Assembly (NCBI RefSeq): GCF_014851395.1
Contig: NW_024040040.1
Location: forward strand, 14,559,403 to 14,623,402
From: Micropterus salmoides
Taxonomy: Eukaryota; Chordata; Actinopteri; Centrarchiformes; Centrarchidae
Reading direction: 5' to 3'
Length of the DNA: 64,000 nt
Positions 55,736-64,000 of the stretch are shown here, piece by piece. The notes under the pieces were generated by a model. That model was not told where the DNA came from and ran no database searches. It was given only the letters and a program-made list of their open reading frames with translations. The translations under genes were made by a program, and so were the position numbers. The stretch's first letter is position 1; each line of letters begins with the position of its first letter.

Positions 55736-58700
55736 ATGAAGAAGAAGTTGATCATTGACTTGGACACAGGGGTGGATGATGCTCAGGCCATCATGGTGGC
55801 TCTCGCGGCCCCCAATGTGGAGATTTTGGGGATCACTTGCTGCCACGGCAACACACCCCTGGAGAACGTCCTCAAGAACACACTGCGTGTCCTGAAAGTC
55901 TGCAACAGGCTGGATGTAAGTTTTTGGCTGACTGTAACTTTGGTGCCAAGGGAGCCCATGTCAATTAAAATTGAAAGTATTCAAACATATGCTCGACAGA
56001 TCCCTGTGTATCGTGGCTGCTCAAAGCCCCTGCTCGCCCATGAACAAAATGCTGGAGATTATCATGGGAAGGACGGCCTGGGCGAGGTCCCGGATCCAGA
56101 CGCTCCAGGCCTTGAGCTGTTGCAGAAGAAAAAAGCTGTGGAGGCCATGATTAAGATTGTAAAAGAGAACCCTGGGGAGGTAAGACAAACACGAGGAGTT
56201 TTACTTGTAAGGAAATATTAATTTACACACTATATTTGCCATAACAGGTCTCTCTCTCAGGGAGTAGGCGTAGGAAGCCAGGGGTCTGATTAATGTGACC
56301 TTTCTATCTAGAAGGTTTAACTATCGGGATCATGTAAATGGACTGTACTTCCAACCACTGTGTTACATTTACTCACATTCCTACACTGATGGTTCATGCA
56401 AGGCTACATACACATATTACAGAGCATTTTGTGGTTAAGTATCCTGCTCAAGGGCACTTCGACATGCAGAATGTCTTTGGGTGTGCAGGTATTTCGTCTT
56501 AAACTGGAATAGAGGACGAATAAAACATTTGAACTGTCACCTGATGGTGGCACTAGATCCCATCCTCTGGGAACCGCAAGTATCTTACAAAATTTATTTG
56601 TTATTTGTTAATCCATTGAGATGATGTGGAGATATTTCACTGGATAAAGGAAAGGTTGCAGAGGGTACTCTAACCAACCTTCAGATCAAAACCTTTGACT
56701 TGTGTCATCTTTTGTTATCCTGTACCCGTATCACAAGAAAAAGCAATATAAAGAAAATGATACAAGACTAAATGTATGTTGTTTGCTGTTGCTGTCTACA
56801 GGTGACTCTGGTGGCCATGGCCCCTCTGACTAACCTGGCTGTCGCAGTACAACTGGACCCCTCCCTCCCCAAGAAGCTGAAGGCGCTCTACATCATGGGA
56901 GGAAACACTGAATGTAGCTATCTGCAGTTCATTTTCAAGTGTCTGTAAAATCTGTATCTTATTCTTCTTCTGTGATTTATATCTCTGCAGTTGCATTACT
57001 GAGAATGACGTGTGTGTGTGTGTAGCCAGGGGTAACACCACAGCGTGTGGAGAGTTTAACTTTGTGGCTGACCCTGAGGCTGCCTACATTGTATTGGACT
57101 GCTACACCTGTCCCACCTACATCGCCACCTGGGAGTTCAGCTGCAAGAACAGCCTGCCGTGGGTGAGGCTGAACAACAATTTGAAGACAGACCCTTCATG
57201 TACCCTTCAATATAATATTAATAATATAATACAGAGAATTTATTTACATAGTGAACACTCTTTGTTTTTCTCCCTCAGTCCTTCTGTGACCAGTGGCTGG
57301 CCCAAAACACTGAGAAGGCTGCCTTTATGAAAAAGATTACATGCCTTTCAATGACGGTAACAGTGTGCAGATTATAATAACAGGGCAGGAAATGGTTATG
57401 TTGTGGAAATTTGCAATAAAAGGTTATGCATTTGTAGTGAACCTACTCTTTGTTGATGAAATTATGAATCATAAGCACTCATTTGGGGCAACACCTAAAA
57501 TTTGCTGTCCGCTCAAGGCTTTTAGGACTCCTTGGGTATAGCTTATAATTGCTAACAATTGTTACTAGTGATCAATTAGTAATTGCTTAATTGTTTTAAA
57601 TCAGTTTGTTTATTCAGTCAGTAAGTCTCAAATCAAAGGGTGAATCCGTCCTTGGCCACAAAATGCAGAGTTTGGTTTTGCCTTTTACCGTCTGGTGTCA
57701 AAGGCTCACGAACAGCTGGCTCGGTTCATTGCGTTCATGCAATGTCTGAGATCGTATTCATTTTAATCCTCCGTTTGTAAACTAAAACAGAGTAGTGTGG
57801 ATGGGGGCTTTTGTTATCTTATCTCCCCAGGAGATGGTGGTTTTGCTTGGTTGTTTACTTGCATCCAGCACTCAGAGTGGAAATAAGGCCTTTTTGATGT
57901 GGCAGACCTTTCACTCCCACCTCTTTTAGGGTGTTTCAGCTTGGAGTCAGCCTGTCTGCTTGAGGGGTGATAAAATATTTGGTAAATATATAAAAGATTT
58001 GGCATAAAATAATTAAATGTCCACTGGTTGTTCACTACATATTTAATGACATGTCCTTATAAGAAGAACAACTAGATAACTATTCAATGTTCTTAAAAGG
58101 GTTTTTATCTTCTAACAGTAGTTCTTCAACTCAACTAAATTAGAATTTGCACTCTAATTATGTTCTTGTTATGATTATTTAGCATTTCAAATATGTTTAC
58201 AAGCCCTTTTGGGGCTCTGAGCAGAATACCTCCTCCGCTACCACCCCAAAATGTGCCAGCAATAACTACACTATAATGTAACACAAGAAAAGTCATAAAT
58301 GAAAATATAAAATTACAGTATAGTAACAGAAGACATAGCAACAGATTGTGTTGTAAATAAAATAATTCCCCTAAAATGTGTTTTATGATCACCAAACTTT
58401 TTTCAAGCCACCAAACCAAAAGATTTTGCATTGAACCCACAGAACAAGTGTTTTTATCCCGACATTATTGACAAAGTTCAGTGCTGTGAGAGTTATCACA
58501 GAGTGTAACTTTAAATGCTTTTGACAATAAATAAACAGCAAAATCTATAGATGAAGTTTGGGCTCCCTGGCAGCTGCTTAGTCTTTTTATGCCTTGGTCC
58601 TCCTCTTCAGTGCCGAATGATCTTCAGTCACATGTAAATGCCTCTTCATGATTTAATGTTTCTGCAGAGAGCTCGGTCCGCAGACTATCAAAAGGAGATC

Positions 58701-59695
58701 ACAACAGGACAAGGGTTCAACTCCTGTGACACCTACGCCATGGCTGCCGCCATCGATGACACATTCATAACAGAGAGTGAGGAGGTGAGCATCAACTGCT
58801 GTTACAGTATGTCTTTAAAGGTGCAATGTGTAATATTTGGCCAGAATTAGTTTAAAGCATTCAAAACATTAATTAACATGATCAACAGAATGTTAAGACG
58901 TAACAGTTCTAACATCTATGCATTGTGTTATTGAGATATCTACTGAAGTTAGCTTGCTAACCAGCTAGCCCTGACCTGTCCTGTCTTGTAATACCACTTG
59001 TGCCTTGAGATGCGATAGAGAGTCACTGTAGCGTCTAGTCTGTCCTCAGTCCAACATGAAAGGATGAAGAAGTAGAACTGCCCCGAGGACTTGCCAGTCA
59101 CGTTCAAAGCAACAGCCCCTGGTTAGTATCACAGAAACACAAAGATGGCTGAAACTGACTTTTATAACCACCCCAACTGCCCGTTTCCAGCCAGAAACCA
59201 CATTCAAAGGTAAAGAAAATAAGCAATATAAAATGAAGCAAAACAAGAGTAAATATTAGTGTTGCATACTGTGGGGGTACATTAATGCTATAATTATTGT
59301 AATAATGGCATCAATTTACCCCCATAGTTTCCACTGCTCTTGGCGAGTAAAGAGATGCGGTTTGATGCAAAATTTCTTTTAGACCTATAACATCTAACGA
59401 TGGTTATTTAGCGAAGTTGATATGCGGTATTTATGTGGCTGCCCCCTATTTGTTTGGAGCATGTGGCCAGGAATTACACATTGTACCTTCAACATTTTAG
59501 TTCAATGCTTTATCCAGTTACCTTGTTGTGGTCCTCCTCCAGGTTGCAGTGACAGTGGAGTTGGCGGGGACCTATACCCGAGGCATGATGGTGCTGGACT
59601 ACATGGAGCTGCTGAAGAAGAAGCACAAGGCTTTTATCATGAAGAAAGTAGACTTGGAAAAGTTAATGCAAATGTTCATGAATTCACTGAATTAG
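55736..59695 (+). CDS. inosine-uridine preferring nucleoside hydrolase family protein, 7 coding exons
   Basis: The product is predicted to hydrolyse the N-glycosidic bond of ribonucleosides (purine/pyrimidine salvage) with a bound calcium ion. Exons are 55736-55915, 56000-56179, 56802-56913, 57026-57162, 57279-57356, 58668-58784 and 59543-59695: 957 nt, 318 aa, the usual family length, all phases consistent. The metal/ribose motif is DLDTGVDDAQA (Asp8, Asp10, Asp14, Asp15). Further family blocks are MAPLTNLA, YIMGGNTE, EFNFVADPEAAYIV and FNSCDTYAMAAAID, which supplies the C-terminal metal ligand Asp250. Classical protozoan enzymes have HDPLA at the last site; here Cys249 replaces that His. 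Mammals lack this enzyme family, while fish and other animals keep it. No signal peptide is seen, so it is probably cytosolic. The poly(A) signal AATAAA is at 59739-59744. Confidence 0.92.
58815..59492. mobile_element. non-autonomous inverted-repeat element in the last intron of the nucleoside hydrolase gene
   Basis: The left end TTAAAGGTGCAATGTGTAAT with following TTTGGCCA is matched in inverted orientation at 59464-59492 (GGCCAGGAATTACACATTGT...). The repeat is about 28 bp with few mismatches. The left flank is TTAA and the right is TCAA, so a TTAA target duplication is possible. No gene lies inside. Confidence 0.65.
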
Positions 59696-59967
59696 TAATA
59701 GACTGTAACAAGCTGATGGCTTGCATTTGGTTCACCAAAATAAATACCTAAGTGAAAAAGAAATATACTTAAGTAGCACTTTTTTTGGATGCACTTCATA
59801 TTGTACTATCATATTTTAATTGTACTATACTAAGTGTATATTAAATGTGTTATTTTGGAACAACTTAATGTATGTTAAATGTCATTTTAGAAAAACTTAA
59901 AGTCAACTTTAAGATAATTGCAATATATTTTTATAGACTTAGTTGTGTTAAAATGGACCTAATTTAA

Positions 59968-60714
59968 AGAGGTGGTATTATGGTTTTTGGCTTTTTCCCT
60001 CTCCTTTAGTGAGTTATATATCTTTTTGTGTATGTAATAGGTTTGCAAAGTGAAAAAGCCCAAAGTCCACCCCAAAGGGAGTTCCCATCTCCCACAGAAA
60101 CTCTGCTCTGAACTGCCTGAAAACAGCTCGTTTGTAGTTACTTCCCTTTCTTGTGATGTCACAAGTATATACGTGTCATAATGCTCGCTGAGCAACTAGT
60201 CCGACATGCCCTCAAAAACACCGGTGGAAAAACACTGAGCTGCAGCACACCTCTCCTCTCCCTTCCAAACACTAGCTACCCTCCAGGCAGTCACTGGACA
60301 TAAAGTTGTTACTGTGATGTAGAGACAGAGGTCAGTTAAAACTTTATGGATGAAAGATACTTTTGTTACAGATTAATAATGCACCACTCTGAAACTCTTG
60401 CTCCAGTCCAAATTGCCAAGCAGGTCGGCAACATGTAGCCTATAGCTGAATCGAAGCTGTTTACATCTTTTCGCTGACCTGCCTTTCTCTGCTTCTGATT
60501 GGCTAGTAGTCTGCGCATGTGCAACTCCCAACAAAGATCATTTAGAGATAAGATCTATCACTCCACAGCTAAAATGAAGCCTTCAACACAGGGTGAAATG
60601 AGGAGCTGCAGCAATGTGCAGTATGACAAACCATACGGGGTTTTTTGAAAATGAAACTATGTAAACCTGTTCTGGTACAACCCCTAAATAGGATTTGGAA
60701 CCTGATCCACCTCT
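59968..60714. mobile_element. TTAA-flanked short-TIR element (piggyBac-like MITE)
   Basis: Exact TTAA duplications occur at 59964-59967 and 60715-60718. The element begins AGAGGTGG and ends CCACCTCT (8-bp perfect inverted repeat). It has no transposase. It is nested in an older AT-rich repeat rich in AAGTATACTTAAGT-like words (about 59750-59960 and 60719-60960). Confidence 0.6.
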
Positions 60715-61794
60715 TTAAGTACCTTTACTGCAATTTAAATATACTTCTTTAAATTTAACTTAAAATACCCTTTTGTGCTATACTTGAAGAACAGTTTAAA
60801 TTTATTTTAAACTTCACATAAATGTATTCCCTGAACATTTTTATTAGCATTTCAGCATATTAGTAATTTATTACTAGTATACTCCAAGAGCCACTATTAA
60901 TATCTTGGGAAGCTGCTTTATGAAACCATTCAGTATGAGAATAATACATTAAAAATGCCTTTTAGCATAATAATAAAAATCAGTAAAAAAAAATTTTACA
61001 ACACACACACATACAGACAACTAAAAACTTTAATTTTGTGTACATTACAAAAACAAATTCCTGTACATTAAAAGGTACAGCAGCATGTATCACATCTTGA
61101 CCAAAATACCTTCAGTATTAAAATAAATATATATAGAGTACAAAAATAAATGACATATGATCAGTATTACTGAAAAGTACACTATACACATTCCATCATT
61201 AATGTTACCCATGGGGGTCCCTCATACGGTTCGGACACTGGGCACGGCTCAGATGACTTCACAGCAAGCCATCCCACTTCTGACACCATATGCGGCCAAA
61301 GGCGAGAGCAGTCATCCTACCCAGATTTGAACACAGGTCTACAGGGTACCAAACATGCAACTTTGACAGCACTGCCAAAGAGCCAGGCTTGTTGGTATGG
61401 CAAGCGCTTACTCAACTGTAGTGAAGGTACTCCGTCACAAGCATACAGTACAAATGGTGGAACCAAACTGAAAAATGTCAATCCTTATCCTTGGAGTGGA
61501 GGGTCGGTTATCTTTGAGTAGGACTTGTTGCATTTTTTGCGACTGCAGACTCTATGGGATTTGGAAACTGCTTTATCACACTGCATCTGTGGAAGGGAAA
61601 AGGAAATATTATGTCTATATCAAAGCAATATTACCTCTAATTAATTAACTGCCATTGTCAGATTTTTATTTTGTTTAAAGTTGCTGAAACACAATATGAC
61701 ATCATGTCTAACTGTTATGATAATGCTAACTTTTTAAGTTCAGGTGAAATAGTTTTCCACAAGGGACCCCTCCCAGTTAATGCTCAAATAAATA

Positions 61795-61817
61795 TAATAT
61801 ATATATATATATATATA
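61795..61817. repeat. (AT)n microsatellite
   Basis: About 11 AT units in the possible minus-strand transcript's intron. Confidence 0.85.
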
Positions 61818-62207
61818 GTTATGACCTGGCTCAAAAGGACACACCGTGGTAAACGGTTAATGTTTATTTAATGAAAAATAAGCCAAATCAAGTTATTTCG
61901 AATTAACATAATTAAAGTATGAGGTATGTAGTCTGTGGTTTCAGTAGTGTCTGTGCAGGATGATGGTTGAAGGTATGTGTTGAATGTATGTGTGAAGGTG
62001 TTGTAATATGCAAAAACAAGATAAATACCACAAAGCAATAGTCCAACCAAAGAAAACCAAACTAAAGGGAAAACCAGGGAGCCGGCCTGCAGGGAGGTCT
62101 GACCTGGCCTCGACAGCAGCTACCTTTGCCGAATGAGAAAACAATCCCAAATACTCTACAGGGCAATTAGCCCAGGTGCCCAGAGCCACTGCAATCAGTT
62201 CCTCCTC

Positions 62208-62210
<3 letters not shown>

Positions 62211-62249
<39 letters not shown>
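62211..62249. repeat. (GA)n microsatellite
   Basis: About 19 GA units; frames across it (SLSLSL/RERERE) are artefacts. Confidence 0.9.
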
Positions 62250-62250
<1 letters not shown>

Positions 62251-63902
62251 CCGAACTCACTCATGACCCCACAGGGCACATATATTATATATTATCTATA
62301 TATATCTATATATATATATAATATAAATAAAATAAAATAATTTTTTCACAAGAATATTTGTTAATTTAGTCTGCCCCCATTGACATGTAGTGAGAGCAAA
62401 AACAGTGATGGTGTGCAGGAGCCAGACATACCTGTGAGCACATTGAGCTTGTGAGGGTCCAGCTGGTCCTTTGAGGTTTTCATGGCCTCTAAGCCATCTG
62501 AGTGAGGCAACGATCACAGGAACCCCTAAAAAAAAGAAATGCAAATGAGATTTAATAAATATTCAGTTAGGCCAGTACTTCCACCTAATTTAGTTCTTCA
62601 TTTGCATATCATTATAAACACTGTAATTCTATTCTTATAGCAAATCTTTATTATTATTCTTTATTTCATTTTCTTGAGCTAAGGCAGGAAATTCCAACTT
62701 ATAACATCACATGCTATTATATCGTGTGGTCAGGCCTTGCAGTACACAAAAACATTTCAAGCGCGTCTTAAAACAATTCTCACATGTGCGTGTACACTTT
62801 AACATTGCTGTTATAACTGAGTTATTGGTCACTGTAATGATTACCCCCTCCATGGTTGCAGTTAAGAGAAACCTCTAAAAAACAGTGTACCTTTAGAAGA
62901 TATCCACTTTTGACTAGTCTAATGCAGATGCTTAGCTGATGATTCATAGTAGCTTCAGCTAAACTTTAGAATGAATACAAAACGGTTATGTATTTACAGA
63001 CCATAATAATGATTACAGTGACCAATAACTTCCTGTAAACATGGACATGTGAGTATTAAGGTAGACTATAAAAATATGAACCTTTAGCACATACAGCAAC
63101 ATATTAGTTGCATTTATTACTCTGATAATGACCTCACTGGTCATTTTAACAGTGCAAAAGCAGAATTGAGGGATCATCCACACCAATACACACAAGGCCT
63201 GCCTTGTTAAAATTTCATGCATCAAATTCCAGCAACAGGGTTACTAAGATTGTATATTACCGACATTTTATTAACATTACAAACTGCCTTACAGCAAAAC
63301 GCAATACATTACTGTAGCGTTAATTGTGTTACTATTGTAACACGTTACTCCCAACATTGTTTAAGGCAGACAAAAGTTGCTGTCTCGATTATGAAGCTAT
63401 TAAAATGCTAACTAACGTTAGCTAACAAATATATTAATCCACGTGGTAGCATTAGTTAATGCACACCAAAGCTATCCACCAAGTCAAATATTTTCAAACC
63501 CTGAGTGAGCTCAACTTTAGTTAACTTACACAGTTGTGTTGTCTTGCTAACAATAATAAACTTACCAAGAAAGACGTTTTTTGCGGCATAAAGTCCATTT
63601 AATCCCAAAAATGCTTTTCCTTTAGGCAGGCTGGAGCAGAAAACAACTCCCCTTTTTGTACAGTAATGTCACATATGTGTATGAAGGTGGATCAAACATG
63701 CTTTTCATTCATTACACAAGATGAATAAACTATGCAGACAGTTGTAAAAAATCTTTAATGTTTTGTTATAGTTACTCAGAAATATTAGGGCTGTATTAAA
63801 AGTACCCCATGCTTTAACACACAGTAACGAGATGTGTGCTGTTCTCCCATTCTTCCTCTGTATCTACACATAAACAACAAGGCAGGGAAATATAAAAGGA
63901 AT

Positions 63903-64000
63903 TTATTTTATTGTTTGGGGATTATTTTCTTTGTTGCTCTCCTTCTCCTCCTCCTTCTTCTTCTCTCTGACGAATATGGTTATGTTCTCCGCATGCCTCC
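63903..64000 (-). CDS. possible 3' end of a coding exon running off the window
   Basis: The minus strand is open from the window edge to a TAA at 63903-63905, reading AENITIFVREKKKEEEKESN and a short Asn/Gln-rich end. An ATTAAA-type signal follows at about 63750. The Lys/Glu run comes from a GAA-rich tract, so this could be low-complexity noise. Product not recognised. Confidence 0.2.
   Translation of the reverse strand, partial: RHAENITIFVREKKKEEEKESNKENNPQTIK

Larger units (their letters stand above)
61020..63650 (-). other. possible three-exon transcript of unclear coding potential
   Basis: On the minus strand there are candidate exons about 63566-63650 (donor GTAAGT), 62432-62525 (acceptor TTTTTTTAG, donor GTATGT) and 61020-61586 (acceptor CTTCCACAG), with an ATTAAA signal at 61029-61034. 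One frame stays open through all three (GLNGLYAAKNVFL, GVPVIVASLRWLRGHENLK, then a TAA soon after), but it has no ATG before an upstream stop. The only ATG in exon one gives a 14-codon frame. It may be a noncoding RNA, an incomplete gene or chance. I do not recognise the product. Confidence 0.22.

Noticed and set aside
61270..61300. Minus-strand TGGTGTCAGAAGTGGGATGG resembling an LTR-element primer-binding site
   Set aside because: No LTR boundaries, polypurine tract or gag/pol sequence could be found nearby; a single short motif is not enough.
61300..61360. GTTCAAATC-like box B suggesting a tRNA gene or tRNA-derived SINE
   Set aside because: No matching box A at proper spacing and no cloverleaf could be drawn.
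1..64000. CRISPR arrays, operons, bacterial promoters, rRNA genes
   Set aside because: Nothing of this kind is present, and the window is plainly vertebrate nuclear DNA.

Overview
This window is vertebrate, almost certainly teleost fish, genomic DNA. It is AT-rich, with interrupted genes, canonical GT-AG splice sites, many (CA)n/(TG)n microsatellites and fish-type Tc1, L2/CR1-like LINE, Penelope-like and short inverted-repeat elements. Gene models were built by hand, by translating exons and checking that splice phases agree at every junction. All three main models close as one frame from ATG to stop.

Layout. (1) 6503-26620, minus strand: arhgef7 (beta-PIX/Cool-1, Rac/Cdc42 exchange factor), 22 coding exons, 2541 nt, 846 aa, with CH, SH3, DH, PH, GIT-binding region, coiled coil and a C-terminal PDZ ligand. 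(2) 32164-51956, plus strand: ptk2b (Pyk2, FAK-family tyrosine kinase), 29 coding exons, 2850 nt, 949 aa, with FERM, kinase and FAT domains. The two genes are divergent, their start codons about 5.5 kb apart, and both proteins act in focal-adhesion/Rac signalling. (3) 55736-59695, plus strand: an inosine-uridine-type nucleoside hydrolase, 7 coding exons, 318 aa, of a family that mammals lack. (4) 61020-63650, minus strand: a weakly supported three-exon transcript of unclear coding potential, followed by a possible 3' end of another gene at the window edge.

Mobile and repeated DNA: a dead Tc1-like transposon with 179-bp terminal inverted repeats (20907-22546); a dead L2/CR1-like LINE antisense in the last ptk2b intron (about 47255-51350); a rearranged Penelope-like remnant whose 5' and 3' parts lie in opposite orientation (about 52580-53640); several short inverted-repeat elements; three copies of one dispersed repeat inside arhgef7; and a 1.8-kb pentamer-phased minisatellite, with a precise 50-bp higher-order unit, starting a few bases after the splice donor of ptk2b exon 1.

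No clearly new gene system is visible. The best candidates for follow-up are the minisatellite at the exon-1 donor, the UG/CA-repeat-flanked exons of ptk2b, the loss of the Grb2-type tyrosine motif in ptk2b, the nucleoside hydrolase with Cys where classical enzymes have the catalytic-site His, and a perfect 15-bp inverted repeat just upstream of its promoter.
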